NCBI RefSeq assembly: GCF_043641665.1
Contig: NC_092198.1
Location: 12,785,001 to 12,849,000, forward strand
DNA: 64,000 nucleotides
Reading direction: 5' to 3'
From: Enoplosus armatus
Lineage: Eukaryota > Chordata > Actinopteri > Centrarchiformes > Enoplosidae
A program made the position numbers and the translations under genes. Below, one piece after another: positions 27,724-40,893 of this stretch (positions within the stretch are counted from its first letter, which is position 1; every line of letters begins with the position of its first letter). The notes under the pieces were generated by a model that made no database searches, was not told the origin of the DNA, and saw nothing but the letters and a program-made list of their open reading frames with translations.

Positions 27724-28601
27724 ATTCACTCACTCACTCACTCACTCACTCACATCAACAATGCATGCATCCAACAACATACTAAACTCAATTTCTGCAC
27801 ATGTTGCTACACCTTCCTTGCTGCCATTCTCCATTTAGCTTCACTTGTACCAAACTGTGATGATTTTAGCTCCCTGTGTACCTTTTTTGGGCATGCTGCT
27901 TGAAAATTGCAGTCTGACTTCCTAATGGAATATTCCATTATGAGGCAGGGCAAAGTGTTACCTTCTGTCTCTTTGTGTGTGTGTACATTGGGAGGTGGCG
28001 GTGAATTGAAATAAAACTGTGCTGATAAATGTGCTTCCTGCAGACCCCCCAAGGCTCATTAAAGTGCTGCAGTGCCAGGAGACCATTTGTCTCTGAGTGG
28101 TAAATACACAGCGGAGGCAGAGCAGTGATGGCACGGCGAGATGTGTGGTCTCTGTCTCTACTGGGGATGCAGTGCAGGAGGTGTTTGTACATGGTGTGTG
28201 AGTGTGTTTGTCTGCCTGCGTGTTCACACTCTTGCACACACATTCTCATTTCTAATTTTCTCTACTGAATAATGTGCTTCATTTGAATCCAAGGTCACAC
28301 TGCTTCTATTAAAGATTCAAATACCTGGAGCCCAGTCAATATTAGATAGAATTAGAGGAATGCAGATTCCAGGGGGGTGAAATTGATTTCTGACTGTAGC
28401 CTATTCTGCATAGACGTGGTTTAATGTGGTAAACATGGGCCCTGTCTCGGTGGAGCACATGCTCTCTGATGAAGAAAGAATTTCTTTTTGCTGCTTTTGC
28501 AGTAAAGCCTCAACACTCAAAATGTTGATTTTGATTTACCATCAATTTTACTCTTCGTTTTTTTGTTCGTATTAAACAAATAAGATATAATGTGTAAAGT
28601 A
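27221..28601. other. Intergenic, no gene seen
   Basis: Besides the AT/CACT microsatellite, no feature can be supported. The minus-strand frames at 27.8-28.25 kb are His/Thr-rich products of CA-rich sequence. Confidence 0.55.
27693..27752. repeat. Compound (AT)n-(CACT)n microsatellite
   Basis: AT units run to 27720, directly followed by tetranucleotide CACT repeats to about 27752. The AT part can extrude as a cruciform. Confidence 0.95.
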
Positions 28602-28786
28602 ATGAGCCATGGTGGTACCGACAAACAGAGCCAGGCTAGCTCCCTCTGCTTCCAGTCTCTATGCTAAGCTAAGCTAACTGTCTCCTTGCTGTAAATCAAC
28701 TTTTAACGGGCAGACATTAAGAGTAGTATCGACCTTTTCATCTAACCCTCTGCACGGAAATGAATAAGCATATTTCCCTGTTACTT
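28602..28786. mobile_element. High-copy percomorph repeat (probable non-autonomous DNA transposon)
   Basis: It contains CAGTCTCTATGCTAAGCTAA, CAGACATTAAGAGTAGTATC, CTTTTCATCTAACCCTCTG and GAATAAGCATATTTCCC in the order found in a very common repeat of perch-like fishes. No terminal inverted repeat or target duplication could be confirmed, so the class is uncertain. Recognition is from memory of the sequence, not a database search. Confidence 0.6.
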
Positions 28787-31700
28787 TTAAAGCTTTAAAG
28801 TTTTCTGAAGTTTGTTTTACTGATGAAAGCACCGAATATTAGATGCTTCATAATATGAAATTAATAATATTAGTACGGCTATAATAACATAGAATAGCAA
28901 AATAAAATGATAAGAAAAGCTGAATTATGATAATATAATAATAATCAATAAAAAGATTTTCTTCTACTTTGATTCAATAATAATATACTCAGATTGAATA
29001 ATTGATTTATCTAACCACTCATTTAAGATGGTTCCCTTTGATTTGCCAGATCCCTTTTTAGAAATAATACTTATGTTCAGAATCAACACTTTGAGGCCCA
29101 TCAAGGATGGCTGTGAAACCCTGCACGTAACCGTTAATACGTCCATCATCTGAGAAGTTTCGTTCTGTTAGCAGTTCATCTTTGTTCTTCTGGAAAACTC
29201 GAGGCAAGAGTTTGGACTGCCAAGTTCTAATCATTTTACAGTTTTGTGCCGCTCCTCTCGATATCATCGCCACACGTCTAATGATGTATTGTCTAATATA
29301 CCAAGTCAAGTATGACAACTGAAGGGCACAACTTAAGTACAGTGGGTTATAAAATTGAAGAGATGCTGTTCCTCCACATACTCTGCAAGTTTTGTACACC
29401 ACACACACTGACACATACACACATTTACAAACGTTTTTAATAATAATAGGGTGGGACGCCCGAGGAATGTGTCCAGGCAAGCAAAAACATTCTACCACCG
29501 GTTTGGCAGAAACTGACTGCCGAGTCTTTTAATTTGCCCTCATACTATTTTCTCCCTCTTGTGCAATCAGGGGTTTGTGTATTTCCATGTTTATCAGGGG
29601 GAGACAAGACAACGAGCAGCGCCTATTTATTTACCAGTCGTTTCAGTCAGGGGTTGTTGGTGCGTGACTGGGAGACGTGCTCTGGAGGCAAGGCTGACTA
29701 AAGCAGACACAGTGCGAGGATTCAGCTCAGCTGCAGCCAGGATTCTGTCAATGGCCAAACCACAATACAAAATGAGTCCTTATTTTCTAACAGCAGTAGG
29801 AAACAGCAGAGGAAAGATCAGATACTCTCCCTGTAGCTAACATATCGGCACAAATACTGTAGTCCGCAGGATAGTGTGCTGAGACTATTAAAAGTATGTT
29901 CAGACAAATCCTAAAATGTAATTAATATGGGAATATTTATAAACTCTGAATCTGTATTTAGGGAGTGTTCATGACATAACATTGTTCTGAGGTTCACCCC
30001 TCCCCTAGCTACTACACAATAGTTAACCCTGCCACACCTTTCCGTACTGCACACATGGAAATGGGTGGAAATGTGTGCATGTCATGGAAGAATTCAGGTT
30101 TGTGTATAATTCACATATATTTTTGTCTGAATGAAAGGGGAAATACTGGCTTTTCAGTTGTGTTACAGTCCCAGATGAAAACATTTCATGCTTCCTTCTT
30201 GCGTTTCATTTTCCAGCTGGGTCAAGCTAAATTCAATCTTGCCAGTTCAATTCAATGCTTTTTGTATTGAGAGTAGTGCAATTCATAGGAACAGAGCATG
30301 CTGTCAGAAAATGACAAATTGCCCAAAATATGCATCAAAATATGCTGTTACATTGTCAATTTCCTGTCCAGTCATTGTGTTTGTGAACTGGGGTGAAAAT
30401 GGGCCAGGACAGTTTAATTTCTCTGGTCTATTCCTCATCAGACCACAGGCAGCTTTTATACTTTTTAGTTTATATTTCACAGATTTTTTCAGCACACATC
30501 CTTTCTTTTGAGGTGTGCTCTGCTGCACACATTGACACCTTTTGAGCTGCCCTGTGTAAAAACAGTTTGGATTGAGGTAGAAGGGCAATGTAAGTGTATT
30601 TTGATGATAGTTGTTAAGAGAACAGAGACCATTACCTCTCCACTCACCACCCAGGTTTTTTCAAAATGGTCTTGGGGGCCTCTCAACCTTGGCAAGTTTC
30701 ACATTGTGGCATCAATCCATAAATTCATAGTAGACCAGTGTCTGCTAGAGACCCCTCATCACTGCATGTCTATGATTTGTGAGCAGTTCAAAGAGTGATT
30801 TTTCCTTCTCAGACTATTTCCTTTGAATTATTTTTAGCGGCCTGAAGAGGTAAAATCATAAAATATTTACCATGAAACAGAGATTAAAATCAGAAAATAA
30901 ACGTATTATCTGTAGCTAAAATATTGTTTTTTCTTTTTTCCCCCACCTGATAATCTTGCCATTTCATCTTCCTGATCCCTTGGTTGGGAACTCCACCACA
31001 TTCTCCGCACTCCACCATAACTAAGTGACCTGGAACTTTCTATTATGCTGGTTTTACACCTTACCATGCCATTACCTTTGTATGACGTATGTATATAAAT
31101 AACTGTATATATTGTTTTTAATTATAAATATTTGTATATACTGTCTGTTCTGTGTATAGCGTGAAGGGTGCTACAACTAATCCACCTGACTAATTGTCCT
31201 TAGCGGGGCTTCGTCACTGCACACCTATCTGCTTAACCTTACATGGCTCACTTTAATCACAGCCTAGGTACAGATGGTGGCCTTAGCTCGAACTCACTGC
31301 TCTCAACCCAACCACAGAGGTTTCCAGTCCTTTCTCTCTACCAGCCATTCATCATTCAGACACGAACGAATGCTCTGGGCCTTTCTTGCACTGAGGAATT
31401 ATGGGGACTTTTTCAGCACAACCTTCTTGCTCAGCAGGACAGATGCTGGCATTAGCGTAAAACTAGTTGATTCATTCTGATCAATAATCCATTATTACCA
31501 TTAATGTAGCCATTATAGGTCTCAGGGTAAGGCCAGGTAACAGAAAAGCAAGGGTGCACAATGGAGTTAGAAAGCATGGGGGGCAAATGGTGCTGAGTAG
31601 TGCAAGACCCAGTATAATATATAATGTGTCCCCAGGTCATATATACTGATGACTACTCACTCTGGGAGAACAGTTGTATATTATCCTCCGTGAGCTTTCT

Positions 31701-33600
31701 AAAGAAAATGACCCTGATGTTGCCAGTTTGGGTTTGAGACTTCACATTTTTAAGATAAAGCCTGTGTTACCAGCTTGAGACATGGAGTCATTTGAGCCTC
31801 CCAGTCAAATGAAAGATGCAGTGAGTTGCGTTATGGCAATTGTGGGATCCTGGAGTCTGGCCCACACTTTTCCGTACGCACTGATACTTTCTTTTTTCTG
31901 TTTTTGACCGTTGATCACATTTGAAGTCTATGAAATCAGGTCCTCTGGTATGCTAATGGTACCGAGGAGGATTATAGTTTTTGGTGATGGGTGTCTGTCA
32001 AACTGAGTCCCAAAACCAAGAACAGTTATTATTGTGTGATGAGCTTCTGGACTGCCATTCCGTGCCCTTGAGAATCATGGTAGGGGCAGAAAACTGGAGA
32101 TGTCCGCTGCCTATGGCCATACCCTGTGGTAAACCCCAACTAGGAGGTCCCTGTGTTCTTGGCGTTTTTGTGGCCCTCCTTGTGTCTTCCTGACGTCATG
32201 CCCAGGCAGAGTAGAATGCCATCTGTTGTCGTCGTGGAGACAGGAAAATCCCCTGGGGTTAAGAACATGTTCCCCGCCTCCACTTTGAGGCAGCACAGGT
32301 AAAGCAACAGTCAACCGGTCAGGTATCAACAGGTAATTTTAGTGCAATCTGGCTGACAAAATGGTCCACGATGAAAAATGGAAGCACTTAAGGTAATTGT
32401 ACAGAGGTAACTAATGAATCACAAACTAAAGGGATAAAAAGATGGTGTAAAAGTTTCCCCTTTTCTTGAGCCATGTGTCCTCTTCTCAGTCAGTGAATAA
32501 AAAAGGAAACAAAAGAGAGAAACAACTTGTTAGGCGTGAGGCACTGTTTCTCTCCTCTGTCCCTCATTTCTACGCAAGGCCACATGTAGCTGGTCTCTGT
32601 TTCTCCTCCCTCCCCTCTCCCTCCCTCCTTGCTCTGGAGGAATATCTAATGCAGTTGCCCTTGCTGTCTGTATAGATTGTGAATTCCAGTTATGGTGCGT
32701 CTGAATCATTGGTATGCAGAGTGCAGGGCACAAGTAGCGGATGTGCCGGGCGGAATCGACATGTACAGGTTTATTGAAATACTCTCCTCATTCTGCCGGT
32801 AATTGCTCTCGCTCTTGCCTCCGCTCTCCTGCTTCCTTCTTTCCCTCTGTCTCCCGACAGTACGTCTCTCAATTTCTCATCTTTTTTCTTGTTCCTTTTC
32901 CTTGTCTGTCTCCCACTATTTAGTACATCCCTTGTTACCCCCTCCACTACCCCCATTTCCTCTTCTTTCTTTACCCACACTGTCTCCTCTGTTACCTTGC
33001 TCTGCTGCTTCCTTTCTCTATTTTCATCTTCATTATCATTCTCTGCACCCTCACCTCAGTGTTCTTCTTTTGTCACCTGTAAGATTGGAGTGGAGGATAA
33101 CTGAGATTCCATCATGGCTCTCATGAATTGGTTATGCAGATGTCACTGACACCACTGCACCTCATAAATACACGGCTTATTACCTGCCTCTTCTGCAGCA
33201 CATAAGGCCTCACGTTCATCTCGCCTAACTAGCAGTCTCTGAGTGTATTGAGTGTATGGAATTTACGTGGCATGTATGGCATTCAGTGTAACACCACGGC
33301 AAATATATGCAAATCACATCTTCTGTTCACCTGTGCTGGATGTCATCCTTGCTTGTCTGTCTTTGGGAGCAGACGGTATGAAACTGCTGCTTTCAACTCT
33401 GCTCATGTTTGTTTTAGCTGAGGCTGTGACAGAGGCAGTGAGCTCTATTCACAGCTAGCATTCTGAGGATCACCCCTGTTGTTGCTGTTGTTACTTTTCT
33501 CTTTTTGTTCCACAGTGCCTTTTCTACTCATAATATAGTGTTTGTACAGCATATCTCTCACATTCTGGATGACTCTTATATTTTCTCAGGCTGTGTCTAC
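28787..33600. other. Intergenic, no gene seen
   Basis: Very AT-rich at 28840-28990 and 31080-31140. A long pyrimidine-rich zone at about 32590-33060 creates Leu/Ser-rich spurious frames. The 146-residue minus-strand frame at 29058-29498 has no recognisable domain. Confidence 0.6.
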
Positions 33601-33638
33601 ACTTTCTCTTTCTTTCTCTCACTCTCTCTCTCTCTCTG
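33601..33638. repeat. CT-rich low-complexity tract
   Basis: Imperfect TTTCTC units grading into (TC)n. Confidence 0.85.
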
Positions 33639-36600
33639 TGGACTCTTTAGGGCTGTCCCAAAGAGACTAGTAAGTGTGTGTGCATGTATGCATCAGATAC
33701 CCAGTGTAGTTAACCTAGCTCCTCTCACTTCCGTTAAGCAGTGGTGGAGGTGATATAGAGTTCATTTTAGGGTTACATCTCCACCTGGGATGAGTGTGGG
33801 TCTGGAGGCAGACCTGGGTTATTAACAAAGACAGCATTATGAACAGGATTTCCTTGTGCAGACAGGAAGAGGCTGGATATCACCCTGACCAGTTTAACCT
33901 CATAATCAGCTGAGGACCCTGCCATGCAGGAGCCAGAGATAAGGAAAAGGGAGCGGTGGGGGTGAGAGTACATTTGCTGGCGGGTGTTGGTGATTTCTCA
34001 ACATAACATGGTGTATGCTGCTTTCTACATGACAGAAATAATCCAGATAGATGGTGCATTGAATTTGATGCGCACCAGCATTGCTGTAGGATGAGAAACG
34101 TCATGTCTTATGCAGCAGAGGTCCGCCACTATATGCTAGTGGTCATCTCCAGATGGCTGAAGGCCGAAACGCAGTTTGACTTGGCTTTGCTCAATGATGC
34201 ATGTAAGCCACATTGACCACCTGTGAGATCATCTGACCTTGCATCCCACTGCGCTGTCTGTGTCATTGCCCATATTCAATGCTTTTCCAGACAGCAGTGT
34301 GTGCTTTGTCACTGTTTACTTACATTTATTGATATTCTATATGTTGTTTTTGATGTAAAATCTTTGTTATTGCACCAAAAACAGCAGAGTTGATGCACAG
34401 TTGGCCACAAAAAAGGGTGCAGAATGTGCACAACATTAGGATATAATATGCTATAATAAGTTGCACTTCCCTTTAACAATCAACAACTCAGTTGTCCTAA
34501 GGCTTCAGTAATCTGTGTTTTCCTCCTTCATCTACACCTCCCTGTTTTCGCTACTGAAGAGGTTTAGTAAGGGAAATCATAGGTTTATCAGATCAGTCCA
34601 TTTCTTCAAAAGTGCAGGGCAAACAAATATTTTGTTTATTTTCAGTTTACAATTATGCCACAGGCTTACGAAACATAAATATCCATTCTTCAGTTTCCAT
34701 GCGTCCTATTGACTGAAAGCTAGGGTACATCCAGTGCTTATAGACATCACCAACCTTTATGGAATCTGATGACAGAAAAGACGTTCTTGTTGGAATGTAT
34801 TCACATTGTAAATGGGAAGTAATGAGGTGGGAAACAAAGGCTGTGGTTGGATGAACTGGGCGTCGAGAGGGTGGGTATCGGTACCAGGGAACAGGATGAA
34901 GCTGAAGGAACGATACCAGTGAGTATGATGGTTGATGGATAGATGAAGAAAGTGTGTAGAGAAGCGTGGAGGGAGAGCAGAGGGGCTCTATTTGCCTGCT
35001 GCCTCTCCCCATAGGAACAGCTGTCTCTCAGACTGCAACAGATGTAGATTCACAGAGGGGGAGAGCTGGTCTGACAACTCCCTTGGTCTTTCCTCCACTC
35101 CCCCTATTCCGGCTGAATTAAGTATATGTCTGTGTCACTTGGCTATAATTTCCTGTTGTGAAAAGACTTTAACATGGGTGATACTTATTTACACTCATTT
35201 CTTATACCATCATCAAAACATTTGAAGTGCCTCCCCACCAGCTGTAATTTACATTGTTGTTCTCTTTCACATTTTAGTGGTCCATGTTGTAGAATCCATT
35301 CTCGCCAGTCCACCACAAGTGAGCTGTCTAAACTGGAAGCTCCTGTAATGAACAGTTTAAATCTGATCAGTCCCAGCCCTGTCTACTGGTAAGAGATGTT
35401 TTCAATTATCGTGTTTCTATTTGTTTACCTCCCTAAGGCTTCTAATGGATAATAGATTGGAGTTGGCTGGTAAGAGATTGTCTGCCTTCCTGATTTGTTT
35501 TGATTAAAAGTGGAGATGGAGGATACAGAATGTAGTCAATTGTTTGGCTCATAGAGAATACTCCTCTTAAAAGCTGTATTGTGACTAATGATGTAATGAT
35601 GCTATATAATGTAATAACCTGGTTAATGTATTAAGGTTAAGGTGTGACAAATGTTTCAATAATGTGTAATAATGAATAACCTTTTATCACATCTTTTATA
35701 TTCTCTAAGTCAGTTAATTAGCAGTCATTATAATTATTATATCATCTAAAATGGGACACTCCACGTAGTACTAATTAATAGTTTTTATTAAAGTGAATGT
35801 TACATTAATCAACATGAATGATATTTTATTATTCAGGAATGTATTACATTAAGTTGTTTTATTACATTTTCTGCCTGTTTTAAGGACTTTCATAACATTT
35901 ATTTGACCAAGTATTTAAATGTTTTACATTTAATGTAAATTTTACACATCAAAATCAATTTACTAGAAAAGGGGGAAGGGGGGGTGGGGGGGTACAGATC
36001 CTTTGGTGGGTCCATCATCACACCCTCCTGTTGTGCAGATAAATAATCTTCCAATCTACTGAATTTAATTTCAAATTCAAGTGACAATGCCAAGGTTTTT
36101 AAAGAAATGGTACCAAATATGTCAGGTTGAACTACAGGGAAATCTGCACAAAACAATGAGAAACAAGCAAACAAAGATTTTTTCTTTTCTATCCCATTTC
36201 CCTCTGCATAAGTGTGATACAGCTTCAATGAAACATTAAGTAGTTTCAAAGTAAGATGAAGCCCACTGTTATACAACATTACCTAAAGATATATGTGATG
36301 GAAATATCAGGAACATTAGGTTTCAAGCAGTAAAATGAAACGCTAACCTGTCGTTTGCTGAAGTCCTCATGAACTGATTATCGTCTCTTTCAGCTTGCTG
36401 AGATCTGAGACCTTTTGTACAACAGTGTCAAATCCCACATGTTTCACTGCTGATGTACTAACCTAGTTTTGGTTTCAACTGCGGTAAGCTCTCTTCACTT
36501 TCTGGCCCCGTTTGGGGTTCATTGAAAGGATAGTGTGAGCGCTTCTGTGTGCGTGCGATTGTGTGTGTCATGCAAGTGTAGGTGCTTGTGCGATTGATGT

Positions 36601-39600
36601 GTGTTTTCCTCCATTGTAGCAAATTATCTTCTTCATTAATTTTGACACATGAGGAAATTAGCCTGTTCTCTGCTCGAGGCTACGTCTAAATTAGAATGAT
36701 TGGGGTAATCCAGAGATTTCAAGGGCTTGAGAGACTAAACCTACTCTAGGCTCAAAAAGTCAAATAAAAAAAAGACTGACATTTCTCTTTTATCTCACAC
36801 GAGGTTATCAGCCAGCCTTTCGTGGTTGTTCAACCGACTGGGCAGTCACAGTGTGATGTTTCTGTTGTCACTTTTATTTCCAGTATCTCTGTGTGTCTGT
36901 GTCATATTGATTAGTGTGAGATCCAGGTTGAAAACAGAGATGGCTATAGAGCAGTTCATCTTTACAAAGGATTTCTTTTTGATGATCATTCCTCTCCCCA
37001 TCCTAAGAACCAGTGTCTCTCCTTCATTTTCCCCTCGGTCATCCTTTCCCTTCTTCAGCTTGGCTGTGTTTGTCTGAGGTCTATTGTGTGGGATGTGGGG
37101 AAGGCAGGCTGCCTCTCCAGAGAGCCGGCGGCAGATTCCAAACACAAGACATTTGACTTCGGTGTCAGAGGATGCCCGCTCAGATACTTGACTGTTGAAC
37201 TGCCCACCCAGAGGCCTGTCTGAGCAGCAGTCAGCCCAGACCCAATGGAGCATGGGAAAGGAGGAGAGAGAGGAGGAAGAAGAGGAGGAGGTTAACAGCT
37301 GAGACATCCATGTACTGTGCAGTATACTGCCCTATGGGAGGTCTATTGAGTGAAAGCTCTCTGTGCTTCAGTGGTTTTCAGTACAGCTCGGTATTGTGCT
37401 GAACACAAGCTCTATGTTGCATGTGGATTAGATTCCCTGTTATTTTATTTAGTTACTTCTTGTGGGGTTCTTGTTTTCTGGCTTCAGAAACACCTCAGTG
37501 GTGGGGTTTTTTATATATTGAGCATGTACTTGTAGAACTTCGACATTATAATCCCATCTCAGTTCAGTCTTTAAAGCTCTAAGGTCATCTACAGAGCACA
37601 TTTTGCTGCAGGTTGTCCCAGTTTCCTGGAGTGTCTCACCACTTCCCTGAGTTATGTCAAATTATGTTTGTTTTGACAGACCAGCTCACATATTTCATGA
37701 GAGTTTAGCATCAGAGCTATTGGGTAAAAACATTTACATTACTCAAACACAACTCATATGAGACTTGTGCTGTTTTGTGCTGTTGCATCACCCCACCTGG
37801 TTGTATGCCAGTGACTAATAGCTTGTTTTTTGGTTGTGACAAGGAACCGTGTCCCTCGCACTCTGCTGCTTTTAGTCAAGATATAATCTTCCAAATTCAG
37901 TCCAGCACCCTTGTCAGATGTAATTTTGGACAGTCACTTCCATGTCTGTCAACTTTCAAATAAGCAAAACTAGCTTAAAACAAGATCCTTTAGCACGGTG
38001 TGGAAGATGGCATTTAAATAGACAGAGCACTTTCTATGGGAGACATGGTTGATTTGTTTTAATGGTCAAATTACATGGACATCAACCGGGAGATGCTCAT
38101 TGAGATGGCGTGTGGCCAGCCAGCCCAGCATGAAGCCAATCTTCCCTCCCTCCCTGACTGACTTATCTCTGCAAAGTTAATCAATAATTAACTATAAGAC
38201 GTGCTGTGATGAGGATGGTAATGCCCCTTTAGTAGGATAACACCTCGCACTATCGCTCTTCTCACCTTCTATGATGGTGGAGTGTGCACGTGTATCACTT
38301 TGAGTTTTATTTCTGTTTCAGCCATGACAACCCTGGAAAATCACAGATACTCAAAACGTTCACTTTTCGGGAACCGAGATGAGCCTTGCTTTCCACTTGG
38401 TTGGGATGTACCAGTGATCTTATCTTAGTGGGGTTCTTTGAAATGTTCTCATTAGGCCATGCATTGAAGACAATCGAAAATCTCTAGAACCGACGGTGTT
38501 TACATGAGAGTCACGTGTATCTGTCAACTGCTGTCAACTACAGAGTGAGAGTGTGCATTTACTGTATGTGTTGGAAAATATTTCAATAATTCAGTTTAGC
38601 TTTGTTTGCAAAATAAATCACTAGTTGTAGCATTGATTCTTATGAATTATATAGGGTGTGCACTCTACAGTATATCAAATAAATACTTTTCTTTACTCTC
38701 CTGATTGAAATTATAATTTGGCAAACTATACAGGCACTGGAATAGTTTGCTTGTGTAGAAAGAAAAGTTCTGATCACATGCATCTGTCATGAGCTGATAC
38801 TGTAGGTCTCCTGAAGGAGATCACGTGAACATACATAGTGCAGCTATTGATAGAGCTTAGCTGCTCTATTTATGTTCTTCGAGATACCTCTGAGCTTTAA
38901 ATCAGTCATAACTAATAGATTGTAGTTCTGTTGGCAGGTCGGTATACATTTCAGTCTGAACACGCAGTAGTATTCCAGCTGTGGCGGACAGCTGGATGAA
39001 AAGATCTAGCTGTCATCATCTATCAATAACCAATAGATATCTCGGCCTCAGCACTTCAAAGAGCGATGGCTCAAACTGGTGTGTACAGAAGATGTGGAAC
39101 AACAGTTGATGAAACAGATCAGCTTATATCTCTATAACTGTGATGCATTTCCCCGTTTCTTCTCTTTGTGACATTCTCTGCTTCTCCCCCGTCTCGTCTC
39201 ATATCCATAACTGAATCTAGGTTACATCACTTCTCAAGATTGAACCAAGCATATTTTTTCCCTGTCTCCACTTTCCCTTAAGATTTTATTCAAATTTGGA
39301 TATTAGCTATTATCACAAGAACAATTCCCAAGTCAAAAGTATGTTAGAATTCTTGAATAAACTACAGTGTGGCTCTTTAACTAGTTAGTTTTCTCTTCAG
39401 AGAGGCTGGTGTTAAACAGTGGGCATTTGGCAGCCGTCCTTTGTTACCTCTGAAACTGTTTAAATTAAAAACGATGTCTTTGTCACTGACAAGTCCTTAC
39501 ACAGCAAAAAGCCAAACTAAGCAAATGAAGGTCTAAACAGATGCATTATTCATCGAGCTCGTAAGACATTCCGCCTCTGCAGAAACTGCTTGTTTCCAAA

Positions 39601-40855
39601 AGAAGCCGCTCTGGGACCTGAGTGGGAATCCAAAGATGTAAAGAAACACCGAGCAGCTCCTTCAAGCTGTCAGTTGTTCAGCAATACCTTTGGAGTCTAA
39701 ACTTTGTTATGATAATAAAGGAAATAGGTGTGTTACTGCACATCTTCAGAGCAGAAGAATTCTTTTAGTTTACCAACATGGTGTTGTCTTGCATGTTTCC
39801 TGTAAATGAAATGTGTTACACCATAAATATTACATTCAAAGGAAAGAGGATTTGCATAAAAACAATCACAGAAGCCTTGAGTCCGATTTCTGCATTTGTG
39901 GTGAATTTTTGTCCTTCGTCTTTTGTTGTAGTTCGTCTTTGCCACACGAGAATCCCTGAGCTGCTCGTTAGAAATGGCCTTTTCTTCCCACTGGTGTTCC
40001 AGCACTCTTAACCTACGGCTGCCATGTTGTTCAAGCAGAGCTACCCTCCGCTAACCATCCCACTGGGGACAGGGAGCAAGGAAGTGAGGGCCGCTCACAG
40101 CAGTATCAGTCGCACCAAAAGCAGCAGGCACATAAAATAATTACAAAGTTGAACAATGTGTTGGCTAAATCAATCGAGGAATCGATACCACACAGCTGAA
40201 GTGTGTGGCCTTCGTGGCAGCACAGTTTTATTACAGAGCGAATACACCTTGAAGGTTTGCTCACGTATATTCACTTGAAAAGAGATTATACAACTTCTGC
40301 GTGCGTTTTGCAATATTGTTAGTACTAATGATGAATGATGATTTTAGTATATGTTCTGTCACCACTTTGATTACACTTGATATAGTCAAACCCATTATTT
40401 CAAAACATCTTTGCAATACACATCTTTTACACCTTTTAAAAAGCAGGACAGAGTGAGTGTACTGTATAAACAACAGAATACAAATATCGCTTTTGAATAA
40501 TCGTTATAATTAGTTTTGCTCTGAGAAAGTTAAACCTACATAATTCTTACAAGTAGAGGTGGATTTATGACAACTGATAGTGTTTGAACATCTGCTCAGT
40601 ATGCTTATTGCATTTTCACTGATCTATAGGTATCTGGTTTGTAGGAAGGGATTATTGAAGATAGCCAGTATGGAAAACTATAATCTCTAAAATAAACCAA
40701 TGAATACCAACACATACAAATACTCTTCTTCTTCTCCTCCTTGAGCTAAATGCTAAATATTCATTTTTATTTTACTGTAAAGCTGTTCATAAATTGGCCA
40801 TATGGGAGTGTGAGTTCATGATCTCTTGTTCTTGCATCTGTGTCCCTGTGTACTG
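33639..40855. other. Intergenic, no gene seen
   Basis: TAAT-rich low-GC segment at 35.55-35.87 kb, a G-rich tract at 35.97 kb, and a GAGGA-rich purine patch near 37255-37290 that causes a Ser-rich minus-strand frame. No supported exon. Confidence 0.6.
35965..35993. repeat. G-rich low-complexity tract
   Basis: Runs of 5, 7 and 7 or so G's separated by AA or T. They could form a G-quadruplex on the plus strand. Confidence 0.85.
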
Positions 40856-40892
<37 letters not shown>

Positions 40893-40893
40893 T
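40856..40893. repeat. Compound (AT)n-(GT)n microsatellite
   Basis: Short AT repeat followed by about 12 GT units. Confidence 0.95.

Noticed and set aside
36846..37307. 153-residue minus-strand open frame
   Set aside because: Starts with a serine run made by a GAGGA purine patch and shows no domain.
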